64,000 nucleotides of DNA from CAWEDP01 sp963807925 (GCA_963807925.1 CAWEDP010000002.1:2418001-2482000); one strand, 5' to 3'; positions 8,637 through 18,298 are shown, counted from the first letter of the stretch. Notes: a model not told the origin generated them from the sequence alone. Made by a program: numbers and translations.

Positions 8637-8963
8637 CGCTTTACTCATCGAGAGTACATACCAGGTGCCGTGCCGTCAATATTTTTTTTGAACCGCGCAA
8701 GCTGTTCTGGCGTACGAGCTTACATGACACGGCTGCCTGGAGCCCGCCTGGCAAGGCAATGTGCAAGCCAATGGTTGTTTAATCCGACCGAATTTGGCGT
8801 ACATTGGGTTGAGAGCGCCGTGGCCGTCGCGGCCACCACACCGGAACCGATGGCCGCCGGGAAGCCGGGCGACGCGGGCATCGAACATTCGCTCCACCTC
8901 GACCGTCTAAGAGTAGTTTGAGGCTTCAGGCGTTGCCCGGGCCTTCGAAGCAGGTTCAGTCAC

Positions 8964-9707
8964 ATGGCACAGACATTTCCAGCCGGCGGTTCCGCCTCGG
9001 CAGCCCCGAAGGGCCTGATCGGCCGGGTGTTTGGAGTGGTGTTCAGTCCCGCCGCCACCTACGCGGAGGTGGCCGCCCGGCCGCGGGCTCTCGGCGTTCT
9101 GCTCCTCACGCTGCTCGTCCTCGCGGCGTCGAGCGTCATCTTCTTCTCGACCGAAGTCGGACAGACCGCGTTGCTCGACCAGAACGTCAAAACGCTGGAA
9201 TCGTTCGGCATGAAGGTCACCGACCAGGTATACCAGCAGCTCGAGGACCGGCTGTCCCAACCGCGGACGCCGTATCTGACCGCGGCGTCGCAGGTTGTCG
9301 CCGTGCCCATCATTGCCGTCGTCTTCACCGGCATCGTCCTGGTCATCTTCAACGCGATCCTCGGCGGTAACGCGACCTTCAAGCAGACCTTCGCCGTCAT
9401 CGCACATGCCGGTGTCATCACGGCCCTTCAGCCGCTGTTCACGTTTCCGCTCGACTACGTCCGCGAGTCGCTGTCGAGCCCGACGTCGCTGGCTGTCTTC
9501 TTCCCGTTTCTCGACGAGAGCAGCTTCGCTCAACGATTCCTCGGCTCCATCGACCTGTTCCTTCTCTGGTGGATCGTGAACCTCTCCATCGGTCTGGGTA
9601 TTCTGTACAAGCGACGGACCAGACCCATCGTGGCTGGCCTGTTGCTCACCTACGTCGCGATCGCGCTGGTCTTGGCCGGCGTTCGAGCTGCGCTTTCAGG
9701 AGCTTAG
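8964..9707 (+). CDS. Yip1-domain membrane protein
   Basis: 247 residues. The N-terminus GLIGRVFGVVFSPAATYAEVAARPR is the typical cytoplasmic lead-in of the bacterial YIP1 family, followed by about five hydrophobic segments (residues about 38-60, 110-135, 140-160, 185-205, 215-240). Function of the bacterial family is unknown; it often accompanies ABC/efflux genes. Here the stop codon is immediately followed by the ATG of the MacA-like adaptor (no spacer), so the two are almost certainly translated from one mRNA. Confidence 0.75.
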   Translation: MAQTFPAGGSASAAPKGLIGRVFGVVFSPAATYAEVAARPRALGVLLLTLLVLAASSVIFFSTEVGQTALLDQNVKTLESFGMKVTDQVYQQLEDRLSQPRTPYLTAASQVVAVPIIAVVFTGIVLVIFNAILGGNATFKQTFAVIAHAGVITALQPLFTFPLDYVRESLSSPTSLAVFFPFLDESSFAQRFLGSIDLFLLWWIVNLSIGLGILYKRRTRPIVAGLLLTYVAIALVLAGVRAALSGA

Positions 9708-11039
9708 ATGACCCGCCGTAACATCCTGATCGTTCTGGGCGTCGTCCTGCTGGGAGGCGCCGTCGTGGCCGCCAACCTCTGGTTCAAGCGGGACAATGGC
9801 CTCGCCGTGACCACCGAGACCGTTCGGGCACGGGACCTCGAGGCGGTGGTCTCGGCTTCGGGGAAGATCCAGCCGAAGGAGCTCGTCAACATCAGCGCGG
9901 AAACCTCCGGCCGCGTCGTCGATCTGGCGGTGAACGAAGGCGACCGGGTCCGAAAAGGACAGTTCCTGCTGCAGATCGACCCGGTGACGCTGCGGACCCG
10001 GGTCGACAACAGCGAAGCGTCGCTGCAGGTCGCGACGGCGTCTCTCGATCAGATGAAGCAGGCGGTCGAGACGGCGCGCGTCCAGCTCGACCAGGCGCGC
10101 CTGAACCTCAAGCGCCAGCAGGACTTGTGGAAGCGGGAGCTCACAACCCGCGAGTCGCTCGACAAGGCCGAGAGCGACATGAGAGGGGCGGAGTCGGCGC
10201 TGCAGGAGCGCGAGAAGACGGCGCGCGCCCAGGACAGCCGGATCATGCAGGAGCGCGCGGGCCTCGAGAGCGCCCGCTACGAGCTGACCAAGGTCCGGAT
10301 GCTGTCGCCGATCGACGGCATCGTCACCCGCCGGAACATTCAGCAGGGTGAAACGGCGGTCATCGGCACCATGAACAACGCCGGGACCGTGCTGCTGACG
10401 CTCGCGGACATGTCGGTCATTCAGGCCGAGGTCGAGGTTGACGAGACGAACATCCCGAGCGTGCAGATCGGGCAGAAGGCGAAGATCACGATTGACGCGA
10501 TTCCTGATCGGAGCTTCCGAGGGCACGTGACCGAGATCGGGAACAGCCCGATTCAGGCCAGCACCAGCGCCGCGGCGGGCACCCAGGCCACCAACTTCAA
10601 GGTGGTGGTGGTCGTCGACGACCCGATCCCCGAGGCGCGGCCGGGGTTCACCTGCACGGCCGACATCACGACGGCCACGCGGAAGGACGTCACGGCGGTG
10701 CCGATCCCGGCCGTCGCAGTGCGCGAGCTCGTTTACAACGAAGAGGGCCAGATCGTCAGGGAGCCCCAACCCGACAAACGGAAACGGAGGGCCAACAACA
10801 CCACGACGCAGACGCAGGAGCTCCCGCCCGGCCAGATGCGCAAGGAAACCGAGGGCGTGTTCGTCATCCGCGACAACCGGTCGGTATTCCTGCCGATCAA
10901 GATGGGGATCGCCGGCGACAAGTACTTCGAGGTGCTGTCGGGGCTGCAGGCCGGGGACCAGGTGATCACCGGGCCGTACAATTCGGTGCGGTCGATGGCC
11001 GAGGGCGATCTGGTCAAGGTGGACAACACCAAGAAATAG
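9708..11039 (+). CDS. MacA/HlyD-type periplasmic adaptor subunit
   Basis: 443 residues. One N-terminal membrane anchor (ILIVLGVVLLGGAVVAANLWF), then a barrel-sandwich/lipoyl half (GKIQPKELVNISAETSGRVVDLAVNEGDRVRKGQ), and a helical hairpin at about residues 90-190. The second lipoyl half (LSPIDGIVTRRNIQQGETAVIG) and a beta-barrel region follow. This is the membrane-fusion protein of tripartite pumps, here paired with MacB-like permeases. Residues about 345-375 (KRKRRANNTTTQTQELPPG) are an unusual low-complexity insertion before the last domain. Starts directly after the Yip1 gene. Confidence 0.88.
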   Translation: MTRRNILIVLGVVLLGGAVVAANLWFKRDNGLAVTTETVRARDLEAVVSASGKIQPKELVNISAETSGRVVDLAVNEGDRVRKGQFLLQIDPVTLRTRVDNSEASLQVATASLDQMKQAVETARVQLDQARLNLKRQQDLWKRELTTRESLDKAESDMRGAESALQEREKTARAQDSRIMQERAGLESARYELTKVRMLSPIDGIVTRRNIQQGETAVIGTMNNAGTVLLTLADMSVIQAEVEVDETNIPSVQIGQKAKITIDAIPDRSFRGHVTEIGNSPIQASTSAAAGTQATNFKVVVVVDDPIPEARPGFTCTADITTATRKDVTAVPIPAVAVRELVYNEEGQIVREPQPDKRKRRANNTTTQTQELPPGQMRKETEGVFVIRDNRSVFLPIKMGIAGDKYFEVLSGLQAGDQVITGPYNSVRSMAEGDLVKVDNTKK

Positions 11040-11065
11040 ACAGGCACTCGCAGCCGCCGGACACC

Positions 11066-12292
11066 ATGAACAAGCTGTTCGAATCGGCGATGATCGCCCT
11101 CGCGGCGATCTGGGCGGCCAAACTGCGGTCGTTCATGACCGTGCTCGGCAACATCGTCGCGGTGACGTCGATCATCGCCGTGGTGTCGCTCATCCAGGGG
11201 CTGAACGCCTCGGTCAAGGACGCCATCCTGAACCAGGCGGGCGCCGATTCCTTCAACGTCCAGCAGTTCCCGGTGACGCGCACCGACGATGATGCCGAGC
11301 GGGTGAGGAACAACCCCCGCCTGACGCTCCAGGACGCCCGCGCGATCCGTCGGTACAGCGACGCCGTGACGGCGGTCATGGCCGACTCCCAGGGCGCCGG
11401 GCGCATCACGTATCGCGACCGGTCGATCGACCAGACGCAGATACGCGGCGTCACCGAGGAGTACGGGAGCTTCTCGAGCTTCGACGCCGAGCGCGGCCGG
11501 CTGATGAGCCCGACCGAAGTCAACACCGGCCGTCCCGTGACCGTCATCGGCTGGCAGACGGCCGATCGCCTCTTCGGCACGGAGGTCGACCCGCTCGACA
11601 AGATCATCCAGATCGAGGGGGTGCATTTCCGCGTGGTCGGCGTCAGCGCGAAGAAGGGGACGATTCTCGGCCGCTCCCAGGACGAGTTCGCCGTGATTCC
11701 GCTCGCCCAGTTCCAGACGATCTTCGGCTCGCGGCGGCAGCTGTCGGTGAGCGTCAAGCCGCGCGACCTCGCCCGGATCTCGCAGGCGATGGACGATGCG
11801 ACGGTGGCGCTGAGGATCCAGCGGCGGCTCAAACCGAAACAGCCGGACGACTTCGGCATGTTCACGTCCGATACGATTCTGGGCATCTACAATTCCGCGA
11901 CGCGTGGCATTTTCGCCGTGCTCGTCGGGGTCGTCGGCCTGTCGCTCGTCGTCGGCGGCATCGTGATCATGAACATCATGCTGATGGTGGTCACCGAGCG
12001 GACGCGCGAGATCGGACTGCGCAAGGCGCTGGGCGCGCGCCGGAGCGACATCATGGCGCAGATGCTGACCGAGTCCGTGGTGCTGTCGATGCTCGGCGGC
12101 GTCATCGGGACCGTGCTCGGCAGCGTCATTGCCCTCATGATTGCCGCCTTCACGCCGATCCCCGCCGCGGTCGAGGCGTGGTCGGTGGCGCTCGGCATCG
12201 GCATCACGGCACTGGTCGGCCTGTTCTTCGGGTTGTATCCGGCGATGCAGGCGGCGCGGCTGGATCCCATCGAAGCCCTGAGGCGGGAATGA
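11066..12292 (+). CDS. MacB-like ABC transporter permease, first copy
   Basis: 408 residues. A first helix (SFMTVLGNIVAVTSIIAVVSLIQGL), a large periplasmic MacB_PCD domain (about residues 45-260) and three C-terminal FtsX helices with the signature TERTREIGLRKALGARRSDI. Ends ARLDPIEALRRE, as usual for this family. It lacks an ATPase domain. It follows the adaptor by 26 bp. The substrate cannot be told; such systems export peptides, lipids or macrolides, or act as mechanotransducers. Confidence 0.88.
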   Translation: MNKLFESAMIALAAIWAAKLRSFMTVLGNIVAVTSIIAVVSLIQGLNASVKDAILNQAGADSFNVQQFPVTRTDDDAERVRNNPRLTLQDARAIRRYSDAVTAVMADSQGAGRITYRDRSIDQTQIRGVTEEYGSFSSFDAERGRLMSPTEVNTGRPVTVIGWQTADRLFGTEVDPLDKIIQIEGVHFRVVGVSAKKGTILGRSQDEFAVIPLAQFQTIFGSRRQLSVSVKPRDLARISQAMDDATVALRIQRRLKPKQPDDFGMFTSDTILGIYNSATRGIFAVLVGVVGLSLVVGGIVIMNIMLMVVTERTREIGLRKALGARRSDIMAQMLTESVVLSMLGGVIGTVLGSVIALMIAAFTPIPAAVEAWSVALGIGITALVGLFFGLYPAMQAARLDPIEALRRE

Positions 12293-12327
12293 CGAGGGTT
12301 CGAGCCGCGAGGAAGAGTCACTGAGCG

Positions 12328-13626
12328 ATGGCCATCCGTATCGGGCTCGTCAAAGAGGTCGTCGTGATGGCGATGGACACGGTGCGCACCAACAAGATGC
12401 GCTCGGCGCTGACCGTTCTCGGCGTCGTCATCGGCATCACGTCCATCGTCGGCATGACGGCGATGATCCGCGGGTTCGACCAGTCGCTGCGTGATTCGAT
12501 TGGCGCCATCGGGCCGAACACGATTTTCGTGCAGCGGTTCGGCGTGTCGAGCTTCGCGAATGGCGGCGAGGTCCGGCAGCTGCTCAAACGGCCGAATCTG
12601 TCGATCTCCGACGCGCGTGCGCTCGAGGAACAGGCGACGACGCTGCAGTACGTGGACGTGGAGCTCGGCGCGGGCGTGGGCCCCTCGACGCAGCGCCGCG
12701 TCTACTACCGCGACCTCAAGACGAAGAACATCCTCGTGCTCGGCACCTCCGAGTTCTTCGCCGACGGAACGCGGATCCCGATCCTCGCCGGCCGGTTCCT
12801 GAACGGCATCGAGCTGCAGTACCGGCGCAACGTCGTCGTGCTGGGGAACACGGCGTACAAGGCGCTGTTCGAGCCGTCCGGCACCGATCCGATCGGCAAG
12901 CTCGTGCGGGTGGGCACCGAGCGCTTCGAGGTGGTCGGGGTGTTCGACCAGCGGCCCTCGCCCGGCGGGTTCAATCTCGGCGCCGACGATTTCGTGGTGA
13001 TCCCGTACACGACCTATCAGCGCGTCTTCGGCCTTCATTCGTTCACGGTCGGCCGGCTGGGGTCGATCATGAACATCCAGATCTCGGTGCTGCCGCGCGA
13101 GGACGTCGGCCAGGCCGAGGCGCTGGCCGACGTCGAGCGCGTGATGCGCATCCGCCACGGGCTGAAGCTGGACGAGCCCGACGACTTCGACCTCCTGACC
13201 CAGGACTCGATCCTCCAGCTGTGGGACCGGGTGAGCCAGGCGACGTTCTTCGCCCTGGTGACGATCTCGTCGATTGCGCTGATGGTCGGCGGTATCGGCG
13301 TGATGGCCATCATGTCGATCTCGGTCACCGAGCGCACGCGCGAGATCGGCGTCCGCAAGGCGCTCGGCGCGCGCCGCGCCGAAATACTCTTCCAGTTCCT
13401 GATGGAAGCCGCCGTCCTCACGTCGGCGGGCGGCCTGCTCGGCATCGTGCTCGGCAGCTCGATCGGGTTGATCGTTCACCTGGCCTCCGGATTCCCGGTG
13501 TCGCTGCCGTGGTGGTCGTTCGCGATCGGGCTCGGCTTTTCCGCCGCGGTCGGCATCTTCTTCGGGATGTACCCCGCCTTCAAGGCGTCGCGGCTCGATC
13601 CCATCGAAGCGCTGCGGTACGAGTAG
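12328..13626 (+). CDS. MacB-like ABC transporter permease, second copy
   Basis: 432 residues, a paralogue of the preceding gene with the same layout: N-terminal helix (MRSALTVLGVVIGITSIVGMTAMI), MacB_PCD periplasmic domain, and FtsX region with TERTREIGVRKALGARRAEI and a RLDPIEALRYE end. Two different permease genes in tandem suggest a heterodimeric transporter. No nucleotide-binding protein gene is adjacent; the following gene is an EF-G paralogue. The ATPase must come from elsewhere. Confidence 0.88.
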   Translation: MAIRIGLVKEVVVMAMDTVRTNKMRSALTVLGVVIGITSIVGMTAMIRGFDQSLRDSIGAIGPNTIFVQRFGVSSFANGGEVRQLLKRPNLSISDARALEEQATTLQYVDVELGAGVGPSTQRRVYYRDLKTKNILVLGTSEFFADGTRIPILAGRFLNGIELQYRRNVVVLGNTAYKALFEPSGTDPIGKLVRVGTERFEVVGVFDQRPSPGGFNLGADDFVVIPYTTYQRVFGLHSFTVGRLGSIMNIQISVLPREDVGQAEALADVERVMRIRHGLKLDEPDDFDLLTQDSILQLWDRVSQATFFALVTISSIALMVGGIGVMAIMSISVTERTREIGVRKALGARRAEILFQFLMEAAVLTSAGGLLGIVLGSSIGLIVHLASGFPVSLPWWSFAIGLGFSAAVGIFFGMYPAFKASRLDPIEALRYE

Positions 13627-13816
13627 GCCGGCGGTTTCTGCACGGCCGCGCGCCGGGTCGGCCGCGGCCGCTCTCGCGCGCTTGCCCCCCTCGCACGCGC
13701 CGCATATGATCAGCAACAAAATTGGGCCATCTGCTCCGCCTCTCGTGCGCGGGACGCTCCCGCGTGATCCATCCGCAGATGACCACCCATGACCACTCCA
13801 CTAGGGGTATCCGGCT

Positions 13817-15913
13817 ATGAAGGTCTACGACTCCACCGCCATCAGGAACATCGCGCTCGTCGGACACAGCGGATCGGGCAAGACCCAGCTCGCGTCCGCC
13901 ATGCTCGCGGACGCCGGCATGATCAACCGGTTCGGCAAGGTGGACGACGGCACCACCGTCACGGATTTCGACGACGAAGAGATCGCGCGGAAGCACACCC
14001 TGTCGGCCAGCCTCGCGTACGTCGAGTGGAACAGGACGAAGATCAACGTGATCGATGCGCCCGGGATCGGGAATTTCATCAGCGACGCCCGTGCCGCGCT
14101 TCACGTCGCCGATGCCGCCCTGGTCGTCGTCGACGCGGTCTCCGGGGTGATGGTGCAGACGGAGAAGACGTGGCAGATCGCCGACGAGCTCGGGCTGCCG
14201 CGAATCGTGGTCGCGAACCGGATGGACCGCGAGCGCGCCAGCCTCGAGCGCACGCTGCAGTCGCTGCAGGCCGCATGCAATCGGGCCGTCGTCCCGATTC
14301 AACTGCCCATCGGCGCGGAAAAATCGTTCAAAGGCGTCATCGACCTCATTGCGAGGAAGGCGCACGTCTTCCAGACCGACGAAAGCGGGAAGTTCACGAC
14401 CGCCGAGGTGCCCGCCGACATGACCGCAGCCGTCGAGGCCGCGCGCGAAGCGCTCATCGAGATGGTGGCGGAGGCCGACGAGCAGCTGATGGAGAAGTTC
14501 TTCGAGGCCGGCACGCTCACCGATGACGAGCTCGTCGCCGGGCTCCGGGGCGCGACGCTGGCGGGCAGGGTCTTTCCCCTCGTCTGCACGTCAGCGCTGC
14601 TGAACGTGGGAGTCCAGCCGCTGCTCGACGCCGTCATCGCGTATCTGCCGTCGCCGGCCGAGCGGCCCTTCAAGGGGGTGGACAGAGACGGCGCCGTGAC
14701 GACGCGCGCCGCGAGCGACAAGGAGCCGGCGGCCGCCTTCGTGTGGAAGACCATTGCCGATCCGTTCGCCGGTCGGATCACGCTCTTTCGGGTGGTGTCG
14801 GGCACCTTCAGGTCCGACTCCACCGTTCAGAACAAGAACCGGGACTCGCAGGAGCGTCTCGGCAGCCTCGTGCTCCTCCAGGGCAAGACGCAGACGCCGG
14901 TTCCGGAGATCAAGGCGGGGGATCTCGGCGCCGTCGCCAAGCTGAAGGACACCCTGACGAACGACACGCTGGGCGACAAGGCCGATCCGCTCACGATCCC
15001 CAGGATGACGTTTCCAGAACCGGTTCTCTCGTACGCCATCGAGCCCAAGAGCCGCGGCGACGAGGACAAGATCAGCTCGTCGATGCACCGCCTCGAGGAA
15101 GAGGACCCATCAATCAAGTACAGCCGCGACGCCCAGACCAAGGAGCTGCTGCTGTCGGGTCAGGGACAGCTGCACATCGAGGTCACCGTAGCCAAGCTGA
15201 AGCGCCGGTTCGGGGTGGACGTGAACCTGAAGCCGCCGCGGATCCCGTATCGGGAGACGATCAAGGCGGCCACCGAGGCGCACGGCCGCCACAAGAAGCA
15301 GACCGGCGGCCACGGCCAGTTCGGCGACTGCAAGATCAAGGTGGAGCCGCTGCCGCGAGGCGCCGACTTCGAGTTCGTCGATGACATCTTCGGCGGCGCC
15401 ATCCCCCGGCAGTTCATCCCCGCCGTGGAGAAGGGCATTCAGGATGCCCGAACCCGCGGCTACCTGGCCGGGTACCCGATGGTGGACTTTCGCGTGACGG
15501 TGTTCGACGGCTCCTATCACGACGTCGACTCCAACGAGCTGTCGTTCAAGCTCGCCGGATCGCTCGCCTACAAGGACGCGATGACGCGCGCGCGGCCGAC
15601 CATTCTCGAGCCGATCATGAACGTCGAAGTCTACGCGCCGTCGGATTTCGCGGGCGATCTGATGGGCGACCTGAACGGTCGGCGCGGCCGCATCGGAGGG
15701 ATGGATACGCGGAGCGGCATGACGGTCATCAAGGCGCAGGTGCCGATGGCCGAAATGCTCACCTACGAGCAGACGCTCACGTCGGCGACCGGCGGCCGCG
15801 GCACCTATCACATGGAGTTCTCGCACTACGACGAAGTGCCGTCCCACCTCCAGACCAAGATCATCGCGGCGGCGAAGGCCGAACGCGGCGGCGAAGAGGT
15901 CGAGGAGGTCTGA
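13817..15913 (+). CDS. Elongation factor G-like GTPase (FusA2-type paralogue)
   Basis: 698 residues with the full EF-G domain order. G1 reads GHSGSGKT, G3 is DAPG instead of DTPG, and G4 is NRMDRE instead of NKMD. Domain II follows (VWKTIADPFAGRITLFRVVSG), then the domain III/IV signature GGHGQFGDCKI, and HYDEVP near the end. The altered G3/G4 residues and the insertion pattern mark it as the EF-G2-like group, which lacks a firmly assigned translocation role. The canonical fusA lies at 32394-34502. It ends 17 bp from rplQ, which runs the opposite way; a hairpin fills the gap. Confidence 0.85.
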   Translation: MKVYDSTAIRNIALVGHSGSGKTQLASAMLADAGMINRFGKVDDGTTVTDFDDEEIARKHTLSASLAYVEWNRTKINVIDAPGIGNFISDARAALHVADAALVVVDAVSGVMVQTEKTWQIADELGLPRIVVANRMDRERASLERTLQSLQAACNRAVVPIQLPIGAEKSFKGVIDLIARKAHVFQTDESGKFTTAEVPADMTAAVEAAREALIEMVAEADEQLMEKFFEAGTLTDDELVAGLRGATLAGRVFPLVCTSALLNVGVQPLLDAVIAYLPSPAERPFKGVDRDGAVTTRAASDKEPAAAFVWKTIADPFAGRITLFRVVSGTFRSDSTVQNKNRDSQERLGSLVLLQGKTQTPVPEIKAGDLGAVAKLKDTLTNDTLGDKADPLTIPRMTFPEPVLSYAIEPKSRGDEDKISSSMHRLEEEDPSIKYSRDAQTKELLLSGQGQLHIEVTVAKLKRRFGVDVNLKPPRIPYRETIKAATEAHGRHKKQTGGHGQFGDCKIKVEPLPRGADFEFVDDIFGGAIPRQFIPAVEKGIQDARTRGYLAGYPMVDFRVTVFDGSYHDVDSNELSFKLAGSLAYKDAMTRARPTILEPIMNVEVYAPSDFAGDLMGDLNGRRGRIGGMDTRSGMTVIKAQVPMAEMLTYEQTLTSATGGRGTYHMEFSHYDEVPSHLQTKIIAAAKAERGGEEVEEV

Positions 15914-15915
15914 GG

Positions 15916-15937
15916 GGGTTTACTGACCAGTCAACCC
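15916..15937. terminator. Hairpin between the convergent EF-G-like and rplQ genes
   Basis: GGGTT (916-920) pairs with AACCC (933-937) and ACTG (922-925) with CAGT (928-931), with one mismatch and a two-base loop. The structure fills the 17-bp convergent gap and overlaps the rplQ stop codon. There is no T-run on either side, so it may act in both directions by structure alone. Confidence 0.5.
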
Positions 15938-16524
15938 GTCTTCCGCCCGGTCGTCCCTTTCTTGGCGGAGCGCTTGGCGGCCTGCGCGTCGAGGGCGGCC
16001 GCAGATTCGGTCGTCGCGGCCTCGGTCTTCCGGCCGCCGCGCAGCCGCTCGGCGGCCGCGCGCAACCGTCCGCCCACGCCCTTGCTCTTCGCCTTGGCGC
16101 CCTCGCCCTGCGTGGCGTCGGCCTTGGCGCGCGGGTCGAACTCGCTGCCGACCAGCTCCACCTGGGCGACTTCGGCGGAATCGCCGCGCCGAAATCCCAG
16201 CCGCAGCACGCGCGTGTAGCCGCCGGGCCGCGCCTCGAATCGCGGCGCGAGCGTGTCGAACAGCTTCGCGACGACGGCCCGGTCCTGCACGTCGTGCATG
16301 ACCAGCCGCCGGGCGTGCAGCGTCCTGCCGTCGGCGCTGCCGCCGGCGACGCCCCGTTTGGCGATGGTGATCAGACGCTCCACGAACGGCCGCAGCTCCT
16401 TCGCGCGTGGCAGGGTCGTGGTGAGGTGCTCGTGACGAAGCAGAGCCGTCGCCTGATTGCGAAGCATCGACAGGCGATGTTCGGTGACCCGGCCCAGCTT
16501 CCGATGTGCAACGCGGTGTCTCAT
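15931..16524 (-). CDS. rplQ: 50S ribosomal protein L17 with long basic C-terminal tail
   Basis: Starts MRHRVAHRKLGRVTEHRLSM, the canonical L17 N-terminus, and contains RLITIAKRG and the GGYTRVLRL region. L17 is usually 116-130 residues; here it is 197. The extra 70 residues are rich in Lys, Ala and Gly (TQGEGAKAKSKGVGGRLRAA...). Last gene of the superoperon, 44 bp downstream of rpoA. Confidence 0.93.
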   Translation of the reverse strand: MRHRVAHRKLGRVTEHRLSMLRNQATALLRHEHLTTTLPRAKELRPFVERLITIAKRGVAGGSADGRTLHARRLVMHDVQDRAVVAKLFDTLAPRFEARPGGYTRVLRLGFRRGDSAEVAQVELVGSEFDPRAKADATQGEGAKAKSKGVGGRLRAAAERLRGGRKTEAATTESAAALDAQAAKRSAKKGTTGRKTG

Positions 16525-16568
16525 GGCGAATCTCGCAGGGATTGAGGACTCGGACCGGTCGCGGCGCC

Positions 16569-17555
16569 TTACTCCTGCGAGGCCCCTGCCGGCTGGTCGA
16601 CGCGCATGCCGAGGCTCAGGCCCATCGTGTGCAGGATCTCCTTGATCTCGTTCAGGCTCTTGCGGCCGAAATTCTTGGTCTTCAGCATTTCCGCCTCGGT
16701 CTTCTGCACGAGCTCGCGGATGGTGCGGATGTTCGCGTTCTTCAGGCAGTTGTACGACCGGACGGAGAGCTCCAGCTCCTCGACGCTCTTGTCGAGGTTC
16801 TCGTTGCTGATGCCGGCGCGCGGCTGGTCGCTCGCCGCCTCGAGCTGCGCTTCGGTGCCTTCCTCGAGGTTGATGAAGATGTTCAGGTGGTCGCGAATCA
16901 GCTTCGCGGCCAGCGACACCGCGTCGCGGGCGCTCACCGATCCGTTGGTCCACACGTCAATCGTCAGCTTCTCGTAGTCGGTCGTCTGGCCGAGACGCGC
17001 GGCCTCCACCAGATAGTTCACCTTCTTGACCGGCGAGTGCACCGAATCGATGGGAATCCAGCCGATCCCGAGATCCTCGTCGAAGTTCTTGTCGGCTGCC
17101 ACGTAGCCACGGCTCCGCTTCATGCGCATCTCCATGTGCAGCTTGCCGCCCTCCGCGACGGTGGCGATGTGCGCATCCGGCTCGAGGATCTCGACGTCGG
17201 CATCCGCCTGGACGTCGCGCGCGCGGACCTCGCCGGGCTTGTCGACCCGCAGCATCAGCGTCTTGGTGTGGTCCACGTGCAGCTTCAGCGGAATCTGCTT
17301 CAGGTTCAGGATGATGTCGGTCGCGTCCTCGACGATGCCGGGAATCGGCGAGAACTCGTGCAGCACGCCGTCAATCTTGACGGCGGTAATGGCCGCGCCC
17401 TCGATCGAGGAGAGCAGCACGCGCCGCAGCGCGTTGCCGATGGTCGTCCCGAAGCCGCGCTCGAACGGCTGCGCGTAGAACCGCCCGAACCGATCGGTCA
17501 AGGTCTCCCGTTCGAACTCGAGCCGCTTCGGGCGCTGAAAACCCTTCCACAACAT
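16569..17555 (-). CDS. rpoA: DNA-directed RNA polymerase alpha subunit
   Basis: 328 residues. The N-terminal assembly domain contains FERGFGTTIGNALRRVLLSSI. After an acidic linker comes the alpha-CTD (about residues 255-315) with LELSVRSYNCLKNANI and KNFGRKSLNEIKE, which binds UP elements and activators. Normal length, canonical MLWKGFQRPKR start. Lies between rpsD and rplQ, the standard alpha-operon order. Confidence 0.97.
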   Translation of the reverse strand: MLWKGFQRPKRLEFERETLTDRFGRFYAQPFERGFGTTIGNALRRVLLSSIEGAAITAVKIDGVLHEFSPIPGIVEDATDIILNLKQIPLKLHVDHTKTLMLRVDKPGEVRARDVQADADVEILEPDAHIATVAEGGKLHMEMRMKRSRGYVAADKNFDEDLGIGWIPIDSVHSPVKKVNYLVEAARLGQTTDYEKLTIDVWTNGSVSARDAVSLAAKLIRDHLNIFINLEEGTEAQLEAASDQPRAGISNENLDKSVEELELSVRSYNCLKNANIRTIRELVQKTEAEMLKTKNFGRKSLNEIKEILHTMGLSLGMRVDQPAGASQE

Positions 17556-17668
17556 GATGATGTCCTTTCGCTACCGGGCCCGCAGGCGGGCCTCCAGACC
17601 TGCAAGGGACCGCCGGCCTCCCGCCGCAGGTCTGTCAAGGCTGCGGGCCGGCGGGTCAGCGAAGTCGC

Positions 17669-18298
17669 CTATTTCGAGTACAGCTCCACGATCAGTTGTT
17701 CCTGCACCGGCAGGTTGATCTGTTCGCGCGTCGGCAACGACACGATCCGGCCGGTCGTCGACCCGGCATCGAACGACAGCCAGTCCGGGATCCCCCGCCC
17801 CTTCACTTCCTCCATCGCGTGCTCGATGGTCGGATTCTTCTGGCTGCGGCCGATCACCGTGATGAGGTCGCCCTGGCGCAGCGAGTAGGACGGCACGTCC
17901 ACCTTCCTGCCGTTCACCTGGAAGTGACCGTGGCGCACGAGCTGCCGCGCCTGGGGGCGCGATGTCGCCAGACCCAGGCGGTACACGACGTTGTCCAGGC
18001 GCCGCTCCAGGAGCTGCAGCAGCAGCTCGCCGGTGATCCCGCGCGTCCGCTCCGCCGCCTCGAAGTAGCGGCGGAACTGATCCTCGAGCACGCCGTAAAT
18101 GCGCTTCACCTTCTGTTTTTCGCGCAGCTGCAAGCCGTAGCCGGCGAGCTTCGCTCTCCGTGTCTTCCCGTGCTGTCCCGGCGGGAAGTTGCGCTTCTCG
18201 ATCGCGCACTTCTCGGTGTAGCACCGTTCCCCCTTGAGGAACAGCTTCATGGCTTCGCGCCGGCACAGGCGACACACGGGTCCGATGTAACGAGCCAT
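17669..18298 (-). CDS. rpsD: 30S ribosomal protein S4
   Basis: 209 residues, starting MARYIGPVCRLCRREAMKLF. It has a CxxC followed by two further cysteines (C-x2-C and KGERCYTEKC), so this is the zinc-binding C+ form. The S4 RNA-binding domain (RRLDNVVYRLGLATSRPQAR) is at about residues 95-155. S4 nucleates 16S assembly and often autoregulates the alpha operon; a 113-bp spacer separates it from rpoA, but I see no clear pseudoknot. Confidence 0.97.
   Translation of the reverse strand: MARYIGPVCRLCRREAMKLFLKGERCYTEKCAIEKRNFPPGQHGKTRRAKLAGYGLQLREKQKVKRIYGVLEDQFRRYFEAAERTRGITGELLLQLLERRLDNVVYRLGLATSRPQARQLVRHGHFQVNGRKVDVPSYSLRQGDLITVIGRSQKNPTIEHAMEEVKGRGIPDWLSFDAGSTTGRIVSLPTREQINLPVQEQLIVELYSK

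Larger units (their letters stand above)
8530..8963. other. 434-bp divergent intergenic region
   Basis: Separates the minus-strand polyamine operon from the plus-strand Yip1/efflux operon. It holds the two operator-like repeats and a GGCGG/CCGCC hairpin near 8585-8600. It also has an AT-rich patch (AATATTTTTTTT near 8680) and a weak plus-strand promoter candidate, TTGTTT at 8775-8780 and TACATT at 8800-8805 with 19-bp spacing. Short open frames in both strands here have no family resemblance or ribosome-binding site, so I treat the rest as non-coding. Confidence 0.55.

Noticed and set aside
8670..8921. Plus-strand 83-codon open frame in the divergent spacer
   Set aside because: No ribosome-binding site, no domain and unlike-coding composition.
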